NCBI GenBank assembly: GCA_023393165.1
Contig: JAEWMJ010000006.1
Span: forward strand, 310,001-374,000
Reading direction: 5' to 3'
Source: Bacillota bacterium
Lineage (GTDB): Bacteria > Bacillota > Clostridia > Christensenellales > Christensenellaceae
Length of the DNA stretch: 64,000 bases
A program made the position numbers and the translations under genes. This document shows positions 16,272-24,361 of the stretch, one piece after another (the first letter of the stretch is position 1; each line of letters begins with the position of its first letter). Under the pieces are notes generated by a model that worked only from the letters and a program-made list of their open reading frames with translations, had not been told where the DNA came from and made no database searches.

Positions 16272-16856
16272 ATGGATTATTTTATTAAGATTTTATTGCT
16301 GCTTTTAAGTTCAATATTGGTAAACAATTACGTCCTTTCCAAGTTTCTCGGAATATGTCCGTTTTTAGGCGTGTCAAAAAAACTGGAAACCGCATCCGGA
16401 ATGGGAATGGCGGTGACGTTTGTCATTACCCTGGCCTCTCTCATTACCTATCTGGTCCAGTATTATATATTGGTCCCCCTGGGTCTTGAATATATGCAGA
16501 CCATTGCGTTTATACTGGTTATAGCGGGATTGGTTCAGTTGGTGGAAATGGTAATCCAAAAATCCAGCCCGGCTCTGTATCAGGGATTGGGCGTGTATCT
16601 CCCTCTGATTACGACCAACTGTGCGGTGCTTGGGGTAGCGATTATAAATATTTCCGAAAACTATACGCTGATAGAATCCGTTATCAATGGATTCGGCGCG
16701 GCGATCGGCTTTACTTTGGCGATTGTTCTTTTTGCGGGCATACGGGAAAAATGGCAGGTCATCAATATCCCAAAGCCTATGCAAGGCTTTCCGCTCGCTT
16801 TGATCTCGGCGTCATTAATGAGCATGGCGTTCATGGGATTCAAAGGGCTGGTCTAG
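16272..16856 (+). CDS. rnfA: Rnf complex subunit RnfA
   Basis: The partner of RnfE: six hydrophobic helices, with NNYVLSKFLGICPFLGVSK at the start and TNCAVLGVAI in the middle, each carrying one conserved cysteine. 194 residues is standard. It begins directly after the rnfE stop codon, with an AGAGGAGGTG site inside the rnfE end. Confidence 0.96.
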   Translation: MDYFIKILLLLLSSILVNNYVLSKFLGICPFLGVSKKLETASGMGMAVTFVITLASLITYLVQYYILVPLGLEYMQTIAFILVIAGLVQLVEMVIQKSSPALYQGLGVYLPLITTNCAVLGVAIINISENYTLIESVINGFGAAIGFTLAIVLFAGIREKWQVINIPKPMQGFPLALISASLMSMAFMGFKGLV

Positions 16857-16866
16857 GAGGAGTGCT

Positions 16867-17844
16867 ATGAATGTAATTTGGTGGTCTGTAATAGCATTGG
16901 GCGGCATCGGGGCGGCATTCGGCTTCCTGCTTGCCGGTGCTTCCAAGAAATTTGCGGTTAAAAAAGACGAAAAAGTGGAGGCCGTCCGCGCGCTTCTGCC
17001 GGGCGCAAACTGCGGAGGATGCGGATTTCCGGGATGCGATGGATTCGCGGCGGCTTTGGCTGCCGGGAATGCGAAGATTTCGGGCTGCGCGGTATTGGGC
17101 GTCCCTGCGGCCAAAGACCTGGCGGAATTGCTCGGCGTATCATCAGGGGATATGCGGCCCAAGGCGGCGCGCATCATGTGCCTCGGGAAGGAAGGCTGTA
17201 AAAACAAATTTGAATACCAGGGCGCGCAGGATTGCCGCGCTGCGCTGGCGGTCGGCGGCGGGGCTAAAAACTGCCGTTATGCCTGCGTGGGTCTGGGTTC
17301 CTGCGCGAAAGCCTGCAAGTTTGACGCGATTAAAATGGACAGCCAGGGAATTGCGGAAATCGATCTGATGAAATGCACAGGCTGCGGCGCCTGCGTGGAG
17401 GCCTGTCCGCAGAAGACTATAGCCGTACTCGACCTGGATATCGATTATTATATTGCATGCAGGAATCCGGAAAAGGGCAAGGCGGTTACGACCGTCTGTT
17501 CTTCGGGATGCATCAGCTGCGGGATATGCGCAAAAAATTGCCCGTTCGGCGCGCTTACAATGATAAACGACCTTCCGGTAATCGATTATACAAAATGCCG
17601 CGAATGCGGCGTATGCGCGGAAAAATGTCCGCGGAAATCGATCTTGCGCACAAAACCGGTGCGGCGCGCGGAAATACTCGCGGATAAATGCATAGGCTGC
17701 GGCGCGTGCAAAGAGGCGTGTCCGTTTGGCGCGATAGACGGCGAGGCGGACAGCGCTTTTACCGTGTATGACAATTGCAGGGGATGCGGTTCCTGCATGG
17801 AAAAATGTGAGAACTGCGCGATAGTTTTACAGCGCGAAACATGA
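16867..17844 (+). CDS. rnfB: Rnf complex subunit RnfB, multi-cluster ferredoxin
   Basis: The subunit that takes electrons from reduced ferredoxin. It has one N-terminal membrane helix, then NCGGCGFPGCDGFAAA for the first cluster, and a chain of cysteine motifs: CRYACVGLGSCAKAC, CTGCGACVEACP, CISCGICAKNCP, CRECGVCAEKCP, CIGCGACKEACP and CRGCGSCMEKCE. That is up to seven iron-sulfur sites, the long Clostridial form rather than the three-cluster proteobacterial form. The last motif lacks the usual proline. Overlaps maf by 4 bases. Confidence 0.95.
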   Translation: MNVIWWSVIALGGIGAAFGFLLAGASKKFAVKKDEKVEAVRALLPGANCGGCGFPGCDGFAAALAAGNAKISGCAVLGVPAAKDLAELLGVSSGDMRPKAARIMCLGKEGCKNKFEYQGAQDCRAALAVGGGAKNCRYACVGLGSCAKACKFDAIKMDSQGIAEIDLMKCTGCGACVEACPQKTIAVLDLDIDYYIACRNPEKGKAVTTVCSSGCISCGICAKNCPFGALTMINDLPVIDYTKCRECGVCAEKCPRKSILRTKPVRRAEILADKCIGCGACKEACPFGAIDGEADSAFTVYDNCRGCGSCMEKCENCAIVLQRET

Positions 17845-18395
17845 AAAAGGTGATATTGGCATCCAGATCGCCCCGGCGTGAAGAACTCTTGGGGCGGATC
17901 TTGGAGGACTTTGAAATAGAGGAAAGCGGAATAGACGAAGCAAGCGGCGAGACCGATCCGGACAAGCTGGCCGGCACTCTGGCTGAGCGTAAGGCTGCGG
18001 ACGTGTTTTCGCGGAACCGGGACGCGGTGGTGATCGGCGCAGATACGGTGGTGGCGGCGGACGGAAAGCTACTTGGAAAACCGCGCGATGAGTCGGAGGC
18101 TAGGAAGATGATCGCCCTGCTTGCCGGGCGGACACATTCGGTGCATACCGGGGTTTGCGTGGCCGCGGAAGGTTTCATAAAAATAATCTGCTGTAAAACG
18201 CTGGTTTCGTTTGACAAAATGTCCCAAATGGATATCGACGATTATATATCGGCAGGCGATTATAAGGACAAGGCAGGCGCTTACGGAATACAGGGCGCGG
18301 CGGCCAAATACATCACCGGCATATGCGGGGACTATTATAACGTGGTGGGTCTGCCGGTGCATGCATTATATAAGATTTTAAAAGAAATATTATAA
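17841..18395 (+). CDS. maf: Maf-like nucleoside triphosphate pyrophosphatase
   Basis: A cytoplasmic house-cleaning enzyme that hydrolyses non-canonical nucleoside triphosphates such as dTTP/UTP analogues; also described as a septum formation inhibitor. Seen: LASRSPRREELL at the start, IGADTVV with the catalytic Asp, and KAGAYGIQG. 184 residues is normal. Its start overlaps the rnfB stop (ATGA), so it is co-transcribed with rnf; no functional link between the two is known to me. Confidence 0.93.
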   Translation: MKKVILASRSPRREELLGRILEDFEIEESGIDEASGETDPDKLAGTLAERKAADVFSRNRDAVVIGADTVVAADGKLLGKPRDESEARKMIALLAGRTHSVHTGVCVAAEGFIKIICCKTLVSFDKMSQMDIDDYISAGDYKDKAGAYGIQGAAAKYITGICGDYYNVVGLPVHALYKILKEIL

Positions 18396-18426
18396 GAACC
18401 ATCCAAAAGGTGGTTCTTAGTTTATT
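18393..18426 (+). terminator. Terminator of the rnf-maf operon
   Basis: The stem TAAGAACCATCC/GGTGGTTCTTA with one bulged base, loop AAAA, begins at the maf stop codon and is followed by GTTTATTTG. Confidence 0.75.
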
Positions 18427-18494
18427 TGTGCTAGTTTAAAAAGCTTGAAAATTATAATTAACAAAATTAATTTAAGTATTTATTTTTAAATTTT

Positions 18495-18605
18495 TTGTCA
18501 GGCGGGCCAAGGGAGGATCCCGATTTCCCCCCTTAGGCCCCCTGACGACCCCCATAACCCCCTTTAATCGGCCCGCAGGGGCCCGGTGTCAATCTCCCCA
18601 AGCTG
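18495..18605. repeat. Dispersed palindromic repeat, family E, uninterrupted copy
   Basis: A 110-bp GC-rich element with an internal hairpin (GTCAGGCGGGCCAAGGGAGG against CCCCCCTTAGGCCCCCTGAC). The second copy is at 47752-47780 plus 48847-48935, split by an IS30 element; this copy shows what the empty site looks like. Confidence 0.8.
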
Positions 18606-18693
18606 TTCAGGGCTGCCAGCCATAATTATTGGCTGCATTTGCCAAGTATACAGTGTACTTCGATTTTTGTTATAGGTTTTCTTGGCCTGAACC

Positions 18694-19449
18694 TTATTCG
18701 GTGGCTTTTTTCATGGTACTAAGCCCCCACCAGGACGCCAGCACGGCCAGCGCGCCCAGCAGCAGAAATCCCTGCCAGACTGCCGGGTTGGACAGGTCTC
18801 CGTTGAATATGGCTCGCGAAGTGTCCACCATATATTTCATGGGATTAAACCAGCTTGCGTTCATAAGCCAAGCAGGCGCCAGGGTAAGCGGCAGCAGCAC
18901 GCCCGAAAGCAGCATCATCGGCTGCGCCAGCACGTTCAGGATCGGCCCGAGGGCGTCCTCCGATTTTGTTGTGAACGCAAGCGCGTAGGAAAACGTCGCC
19001 ATAAACAGGCCGATCAATATCATCAGGGCGACTGTAAGAAGCACGCCGGCGGGCGAGATGGTAAGACCCAGCGGAAGAGCAAGCACTATCACGATAAATA
19101 CCTGTATCAGGAGCGTCGCAACGTCGCGCGCTACCATGCCCAGCAGCAGGGAAACGCGGCTGGCCGTTGTAACGCGCAGGCGCTCGATCACCCCGGAACG
19201 CAGCCATTCAATCACGCTGAATCCCGCGAACATGGCGCTGAACAGGCTGACCGTAACCAGCAGTCCCGGCGTAAATTGGTTGATGGGGCTTACCGGCCCG
19301 CCGCCAAGCACGTTTTGCAGCAGGGGTGCGAACAGGTACAGGTAACAGACCGGCTGGAACAGCGATGCCAGAATCCAGGCGGGATTGCGTACCAGCAATT
19401 TTTCATAATGGACAAACAAGACCCAGGTTTCTCCCAATACTTTCATCAT
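18694..19449 (-). CDS. ABC-2 type exporter permease (DrrB-like)
   Basis: A 251-residue membrane subunit with six helices; FSGVLLPLTLAP-like and NPMKYMVDTSRAIFNGDL are typical of the daunorubicin-resistance-type ABC-2 permeases. It would form the channel of an exporter with the ATPase encoded just upstream. Its ATG overlaps the ATPase stop codon by 4 bases. Substrate unknown. Confidence 0.9.
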   Translation of the reverse strand: MMKVLGETWVLFVHYEKLLVRNPAWILASLFQPVCYLYLFAPLLQNVLGGGPVSPINQFTPGLLVTVSLFSAMFAGFSVIEWLRSGVIERLRVTTASRVSLLLGMVARDVATLLIQVFIVIVLALPLGLTISPAGVLLTVALMILIGLFMATFSYALAFTTKSEDALGPILNVLAQPMMLLSGVLLPLTLAPAWLMNASWFNPMKYMVDTSRAIFNGDLSNPAVWQGFLLLGALAVLASWWGLSTMKKATE

Positions 19450-20411
19450 TGTATCTCCTTTTCGCCATTTTGTATGGAATGGCCCGTTTTTTTCAGAAAC
19501 ACCTCGTCAAGGGAAGGCCTGCTCATTTCTATGGTGCGGACAGGAAGCTCTTCGCGTGCAAATCCTGCGAGTATTTCAGGTAACGCCTTATCGCCGGCTT
19601 CAACATACATTTTGAGTTTATCCCTTTCCATGCTAAGTTCATAAATATCCGTCCGCCCCGAAAGCATGGCCTTTGCCTTTTCAAAAAGCGCGGTATCTAT
19701 GCCGATTTCAATAATATCCCCGGATATCTGGCGTTTAAGTTCCAGCGCTGTACCTTCCGCCACTACCATTCCATGATCCATAATGCAGATTGTGTCACAT
19801 AGATTGTCGGCTTCGTCCAGATAATGTGTGGTCAAAAACACGGTAATGCCCGTAGCCCGCAGATCTTTTATCTTTTCCCAGAAGTTTGCACGGGATGCCG
19901 GGTCCAGACCGGTCGTGGGTTCGTCTAAAAACAGGAGTTCCGGATTGTGCATCACGCCAAGCCCGAGATCTATATGGCGGCGTTGCCCGCCTGAATAGGT
20001 TGCCACCCTGCGATTGCAATATTCCTCCATACGAAATGCCTTTATTATATCTTCCGCGTTTTTGCGGGAAACCTTCTCGGATAGACCGTACAGCCTGCCC
20101 TGCAGCACCAGATTTTCGTATCCGGTCGCATGCTCGTACGTGCCTCCTTTCTGACTTACGTAGCCGATCTTCCGGCGTATCTTCGAGGCCCCTTTCATTA
20201 AATCCTTGCCAACAATGGTGGCGATACCCGATGTAGGCGGCATAAGCGTTGTGAGCATACGCATAGTGGTTGTTTTGCCCGCGCCGTTCGGCCCTAAAAA
20301 CCCAAATATTTCGCCCTGCTTTACATGCAGGTTTACATTTTTGACCGCTTCAACCACATTTTTTGTATTTCTGAAGGTTTTACACAAGTCTTGGGTAGTG
20401 ATCATTTCCAT
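19446..20411 (-). CDS. ABC exporter ATP-binding protein (DrrA-like)
   Basis: About 321 residues. Seen: Walker A GPNGAGKTT, Q-loop VSQKGG, signature YSGGQRR, Walker B LLFLDEPTTGLD and switch histidine TTHYLDEAD, then the C-terminal DUF4162-like domain of drug exporters. The signature has YSGGQ in place of LSGGQ, which is tolerated. The start is ATG 20411 with AAGGA 9 bases upstream; a longer frame to 20597 adds 62 residues with no domain. Lies behind the XRE regulator on the same strand. Confidence 0.93.
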   Translation of the reverse strand: MEMITTQDLCKTFRNTKNVVEAVKNVNLHVKQGEIFGFLGPNGAGKTTTMRMLTTLMPPTSGIATIVGKDLMKGASKIRRKIGYVSQKGGTYEHATGYENLVLQGRLYGLSEKVSRKNAEDIIKAFRMEEYCNRRVATYSGGQRRHIDLGLGVMHNPELLFLDEPTTGLDPASRANFWEKIKDLRATGITVFLTTHYLDEADNLCDTICIMDHGMVVAEGTALELKRQISGDIIEIGIDTALFEKAKAMLSGRTDIYELSMERDKLKMYVEAGDKALPEILAGFAREELPVRTIEMSRPSLDEVFLKKTGHSIQNGEKEIQ

Positions 20412-20520
20412 GATTGATATTCCTTTCAAGATTGTTTTATATTTTAACCGGATGCCCCTGGTATCTTCCGGAGCGGTTTTAAGGATATACTTTGTCCTTA
20501 GGGCAAAGTCAATCCCTGAA

Positions 20521-21069
20521 TTATTTTTTGTTTTTCTCCTGTGGAACATTAATCCCGTCCCCGATGATCTGTCCCATAATCCGGCCATGAACACCAAGCT
20601 TGACGCTGCCGGTGACCTTTCCTGTCAGATTGCCGTTTATATAACCCGTTACGTCACCGTTGACCGTACCAAGAACGCTGCCCTCAATGTTTCCGAACAC
20701 ATTCCGCACCGTGCCCATAATATCGCCCTTAATGTCTCCATATATATCAGCCTGAACATCCCCTGTGATCTTACCCACGTCCCCGTGAATGTCTTTTGTG
20801 ACCGTTCCGGATATTTTACCGTAGAAAGCCCGCTTCTTTTCACTCTCTTCCCGTGCTTCGGGTTCAACGCCCAAAACCAGTTTATCCAATGTCGTATCCA
20901 GCGCACGCGCGACCCCGCCCATCAATACAATATCTGGGTAAGACGTATTGTTTTCCCATTTGGATACCGCTTGGTAGGTGACGCCTACTTTTTGTGCGAG
21001 TTCTTCCTGCGTTAACCCGAGTTCCTTTCTTCGCATTTTAATTCTTGTTCCGATCGATTCCTGTTCCAT
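20521..21069 (-). CDS. XRE regulator with a beta-solenoid-like repeat tail
   Basis: Residues 1-68 are a standard helix-turn-helix (LTQEELAQKVGVTYQAVSKWENN). From about residue 85 to 175 the sequence turns into a repeat of about six residues with the pattern G-x-[VI]-x-G-[DNT] (GDVGKITGDVQADIYGDIKG and onward), ending in a short basic tail. Such a pattern usually folds as a right-handed beta-helix, as in bactofilins or some acyltransferases, and can polymerise. The regulator leads an operon with an ABC exporter. What the tail senses or binds is unknown; fusion of these two parts is unusual. Confidence 0.82.
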   Translation of the reverse strand: MEQESIGTRIKMRRKELGLTQEELAQKVGVTYQAVSKWENNTSYPDIVLMGGVARALDTTLDKLVLGVEPEAREESEKKRAFYGKISGTVTKDIHGDVGKITGDVQADIYGDIKGDIMGTVRNVFGNIEGSVLGTVNGDVTGYINGNLTGKVTGSVKLGVHGRIMGQIIGDGINVPQEKNKK

Positions 21070-21163
21070 TTCTTGATCCTTTCTATATTTAAAAATTTAA
21101 AGTAATTGCATGTTTTTTATACCGCCTTTGATCAAAGCGCCGGAAACGTATCCGACAGGCTTA

Positions 21164-21217
21164 ATTCTATCCATTACGGGTCAAAAATTCAATCAACAGT
21201 TGAGTGAATAGCTCAAC
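21164..21217 (-). promoter_or_regulatory. Promoter and dyad before the XRE-ABC operon
   Basis: On the minus strand TTGAAT (21187-21192), 17-bp spacer, TAGAAT (21164-21169). Just upstream lies GTTGAG-N7-CTCAAC (21199-21217), a possible regulator site. Confidence 0.5.
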
Positions 21218-21384
21218 CATCAGTAGAATCCAGGCGTTTTTTTATTAAATTATTCTGCATATAAGGAAAATTATGGCTGTTTGACGGAAATATCATTTCC
21301 GGCCGAAGCCTTTTTAAGACGGCCGGTGCAAGAAAAGTATGGAAATTTAATTGTATAAAATGGAAATAAAAGCCCCATAATAAT

Positions 21385-21467
21385 AACGAGGCGGAAAATG
21401 TCTTACACCTATATGGGTGGGGGCCGCTTTGGTGTTCAAGCGGAGGGCATATATCCCCCGCCTCGTT
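21385..21467 (+). promoter_or_regulatory. Structured RNA leader of the mreB-like gene
   Basis: A perfect 10-bp stem AACGAGGCGG/CCGCCTCGTT (21385-21394 with 21458-21467) closes two inner hairpins, CACC-tatat-GGGTG and CCGCTT-N8-AAGCGG (21424-21443), a three-way junction. It lies about 90 bases upstream of the start codon and downstream of a TATAAA-type -10. No T-run follows. I do not recognise a known riboswitch class. Confidence 0.5.
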
Positions 21468-21553
21468 GAAACGCTGTTAAGGATATTTTGCGCAAGCGCA
21501 AAACCTTGATAGTATATCTTGTTATAGAAACAATAAAAATGGAGGATGTACTT

Positions 21554-22564
21554 ATGTTTTTTTCCGGATGTGTTGGAATAGATATGGGAAGCAGCAATAC
21601 CCGCGTTTATTCCAGCGGTAAAGGAGTTGTTTTCAACCAGCCCACCATGATTGCCGTTCGGGGGAGTGAATCCGAGGTGCTTGGGATGGGTGACGGAGCG
21701 CGGGACTTGGTGCGCTGCGCCTCGGTAGGCATCAGTATCTTAAGGCCTGTGATCGGCGGCGTAATTGCGGACTGGGAACTTGCAAAGATCATGTTTTCCG
21801 GAGTGGTGAAGAGCGTATCCATGCAGGAAAAACGCGCAAATCTTAAGGCGCTCATTACCGTGCCCGCGGGGATTACCCAGATGGAACGGGAAACGTTTGA
21901 GGAGACGGCGGCAGCGGCCGGCCTCCGGGAAGTGTATATAATTGAAGCGCCTATTGTCGCCGCATTGGGCGAAGGAGTGGATATCAGCCGCCCTGAGGGA
22001 CATATGATCGTTGATGTGGGCGGCGGAAAAACCGAAGCTTCGGTTGTTGCGCTGGATGGAATTATTTCTAATGAAATGGTACGGGTCGGCGGGGATACCA
22101 TGAACCGGAAGATCGTGGACCATGTACGGCACAAGACCGGCGTCGCTATAGGAGAAAGTGTTGCGGAGATATTAAAGATCAACGCGGACGGAAGAGAAGA
22201 AACCATGCAATTGAAAGGCCGCAGCTGCGATACAGGATTGCCGGCAAATGTCCGGGTATCCAAAGATGAGATTCACGAAGCGCTGGCGCCCTGCGTAAAC
22301 GATATTATGGAAATGATTCAAAGAATGCTCCATAAAACGGCTCCCGAAATGATGTCGGACATCATAAAAAACGGAGTGCTGCTGACAGGCGGGGGCGCGC
22401 GGACGGCGCATCTGAGAGAGATTCTGCAGGAGCGGCTGGATCTGGACGTACATATGGCTTCCATGCCGGAGTGTACGATCATTACGGGTACCGGAGTCGC
22501 TCTTGAAAAAATGTATCCCGTGCGTAAGGTTATGGAAGAAAAGCAAAAATTAGCAGTACAATAA
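21554..22564 (+). CDS. mreB: MreB-family actin-like cell shape protein
   Basis: Forms ATP-dependent filaments under the membrane that guide wall synthesis. About 336 residues. Seen: phosphate-1 loop GIDMGSSNTRVY, ITVPAGITQMERE, phosphate-2 loop VDVGGGKTEASVV and adenosine motif LLTGGGARTAHLREIL. The motifs are somewhat diverged from canonical MreB (GTANTLVY, IGGGTTEVAV), so it could be an Mbl/MreBH-type paralogue. Start ATG 21554 has GGAGG 8 bases upstream; a longer in-frame reading from 21488 lacks support. It has its own leader and terminator, apart from mreCD. Confidence 0.9.
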   Translation: MFFSGCVGIDMGSSNTRVYSSGKGVVFNQPTMIAVRGSESEVLGMGDGARDLVRCASVGISILRPVIGGVIADWELAKIMFSGVVKSVSMQEKRANLKALITVPAGITQMERETFEETAAAAGLREVYIIEAPIVAALGEGVDISRPEGHMIVDVGGGKTEASVVALDGIISNEMVRVGGDTMNRKIVDHVRHKTGVAIGESVAEILKINADGREETMQLKGRSCDTGLPANVRVSKDEIHEALAPCVNDIMEMIQRMLHKTAPEMMSDIIKNGVLLTGGGARTAHLREILQERLDLDVHMASMPECTIITGTGVALEKMYPVRKVMEEKQKLAVQ

Positions 22565-22587
22565 AAATTAAACTTTTTATGAACAAA

Positions 22588-22631
22588 GCCCTGCAATTTG
22601 CCCACAAATCCGGCAAATTGCAGGGCTTTTG
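22588..22631 (+). terminator. Intrinsic terminator after mreB
   Basis: A perfect 15-bp stem (GCCCTGCAATTTGCC and complement) with a 9-base loop is followed by TTTTG. Confidence 0.85.
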
Positions 22632-22648
22632 CATGTGCCTCCGCAAAG

Positions 22649-22678
22649 TTTACAAAAGTGTTAAGCGTATGATATAAT
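22649..22678 (+). promoter_or_regulatory. Promoter of the mreCD-PBP2 transcript
   Basis: TTTACA (22649-22654), 18-bp spacer, TATAAT (22673-22678). The -10 ends 26 bases before a family C repeat, so the 5' UTR would consist almost wholly of that repeat. Confidence 0.7.
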
Positions 22679-22703
22679 TAGTGAAATAATTGAAGGGTAC
22701 ATA

Positions 22704-22977
22704 AAGGTAAAGGGAGTCGAACCCATGCGGTTCAGAGGGCGCCAGGCACGGCATTACTGCGTTGCCGCGCTTTGCTGTAGCACCACTACGGCTGCATCAT
22801 GGCGCCTTATACTGCCAAGCCTTACCACCCTCTGAACTCGCAGACCCAAAAAGCGTCGTTTAGGATGCAGTTTGCGGAAGAGGAAGGAGCCATAGTGGGG
22901 CTATGGCGACTGACGATGACAAAAAAATGCGCTCAAACGGCGGCTTTTGGGCGCATGAGTTCGAATCTCTTTACCTT
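22704..22977. repeat. Dispersed palindromic repeat, family C, full copy 1 (MITE-like)
   Basis: A 274-bp element with inverted termini (AAGGTAAAGGGAGTCGAACC against the complement of GAGTTCGAATCTCTTTACCTT). Inside are nested and side hairpins: GGTTCAGAGGG with CCCTCTGAAC, CCCAAAAAGCGTCGTTT with the segment AAACGGCGGCTTTTGGG, and GCCATA-N6-TATGGC. Copy 2 lies at 58372-58646 and keeps the same pairings despite base changes. The element ends exactly at the AAGGAGG of mreC. Confidence 0.85.
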
Positions 22978-22988
22978 AAGGAGGCAGC

Positions 22989-23822
22989 GTGGACCGTTTT
23001 TTTAGGAACAAACCGCTGGTAATAACGGTAATATTGGTAATCATCATCTTTGTTTTACTGATTTCTACAGCCAATATGCAGAACGTATCGGGGGGCCAGA
23101 CCGTTGCGGGCGGCGTCTTTGTACCCGTGCAAAGGTTTTTTTATCAAATGACGGACAACATATCGTCCTTTTTCCAAAAAACATTCAACACGACGGACCT
23201 TGCAAAGGAAAACCAGGATCTGAAAGAGCAGCTGGCCAACCTGAAAAGCGAACTTGCGGATTACGACGAACTGCAGAAAGAAAATCAGCGTCTCTCCGCG
23301 CTGCTTGAATATAAGCAGGCGCAAACCAATTACCAGTTCAAGGTGGCGGGTATTGTTGCCAAAGATCCGGGCATATGGTTTGACAGTTTCACCATAAACG
23401 TGGGAACAAGCGACGGCGTTGCCGTCGATATGCCTGTTGTGACGCCGGACGGCGTGGTAGGCAGGATAGAGGAAGTGGGCCTTAACTGGTCCAAGGTAAT
23501 GACGGTCATAGATGGGCGGAGCGGCATCAGTTCGCAGATCGAGCGCACCAGGGATGTGGGGAGCGTACGGGGCAGGATGCAAAGCGAGCCGTCCGATCCG
23601 TTGCTGGATATGGACTTTTTACCAATAGACACGGATATCCAGGTGGGGGATAATGTACTTACATCAGGAATAGGCGGGATATACCCCAAGGGACTGACCA
23701 TCGGACAGGTTGTTGAGGTAGGTCAACAGGGGAACCAGAAGAAAGTTGTGGTCAAATCAGCCGTAAACTTCAGGAATCTGGAGGAAGTGATGGTTATGAC
23801 AAGTACGGGAGCAGCCAGTTGA
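22989..23822 (+). CDS. mreC: Cell shape-determining protein MreC
   Basis: A bitopic protein of the elongasome linking MreB to the outer synthases. One membrane helix (residues 10-28) is followed by a coiled coil (about 60-105, ENQDLKEQLANLKSELADYDELQKENQ-like) and two beta domains with DGVVGRIEEVG and SGIGGIYPKGLTIGQVVEV. 277 residues is typical. The GTG start sits 5 bases after AAGGAGG, which itself begins where a family C repeat ends. Confidence 0.93.
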   Translation: MDRFFRNKPLVITVILVIIIFVLLISTANMQNVSGGQTVAGGVFVPVQRFFYQMTDNISSFFQKTFNTTDLAKENQDLKEQLANLKSELADYDELQKENQRLSALLEYKQAQTNYQFKVAGIVAKDPGIWFDSFTINVGTSDGVAVDMPVVTPDGVVGRIEEVGLNWSKVMTVIDGRSGISSQIERTRDVGSVRGRMQSEPSDPLLDMDFLPIDTDIQVGDNVLTSGIGGIYPKGLTIGQVVEVGQQGNQKKVVVKSAVNFRNLEEVMVMTSTGAAS

Positions 23823-24340
23823 GATACATACTATTCGTTTTACTGGGAGCGGTCAGCATTATACTCCCGGGATCGGTTTTCAGTTTTGCCAATATCGGGG
23901 GGATTGTTCCAGATATCCTGCTTGTTACGGCGCTTTGCATAGTGTTCCTGGAAAAAACGTCCGCGTCCATTCTGTACGCCGGGATCACCGGGATCGTTTT
24001 TGACGTGATGTTCGCCCCGTATGTCGGCTTCAACGCGCTGGCTTACGTGATAACGGTCGCCATCGCTTATGCGATATTCAGGAACATGGCCCGTATGAGG
24101 CTTGTATATCTGGCCGCCGTGGGATTCGCCGCCTATATTGCCAAAGAGCTGATACTGGCGGCGGTGGTCGGATTAACGGGAATTGAGTTCGATTTTTTGT
24201 ATATGTTTGTCCGGTATATTCTGCCGGGTGCGTTTGTCTCTTCCGTTCTGATGTATCTAGCGTATTATGTAATCAGGATTCTTTATACCAGGAACTGGAT
24301 GACTCCGACAAAATCACTTTACGATGATTTTTTGGAGTGA
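23819..24340 (+). CDS. mreD: Rod shape-determining protein MreD
   Basis: A 173-residue protein with five hydrophobic helices, between mreC and the PBP2 gene as in most rod-shaped bacteria. The segment NIGGIVPDILLVTALCIVFLE with a conserved proline-aspartate and GIVFDVMFAPYVGFNAL are family hallmarks. TTG start overlapping the mreC stop codon by 4 bases (TTGA), so its translation is probably coupled to mreC. Confidence 0.9.
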   Translation: MRYILFVLLGAVSIILPGSVFSFANIGGIVPDILLVTALCIVFLEKTSASILYAGITGIVFDVMFAPYVGFNALAYVITVAIAYAIFRNMARMRLVYLAAVGFAAYIAKELILAAVVGLTGIEFDFLYMFVRYILPGAFVSSVLMYLAYYVIRILYTRNWMTPTKSLYDDFLE

Positions 24341-24361
24341 AAGGTTAAGTAAAGGTTAACA

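Noticed and set aside
22944..22980. tRNA-like T-arm (GAGTTCGAATCTC then CTTTACCTT) at the end of family C elements
   Set aside because: No anticodon or D arm at proper spacing; the motif is the inverted terminus of the repeat and recurs at 7250-7290 without any tRNA body.
22799..23005. Small reading frame inside family C copy 1 (and a similar one at 58405-58770)
   Set aside because: Not kept in the same length or frame between the two copies; the region is better explained as a structured palindrome.
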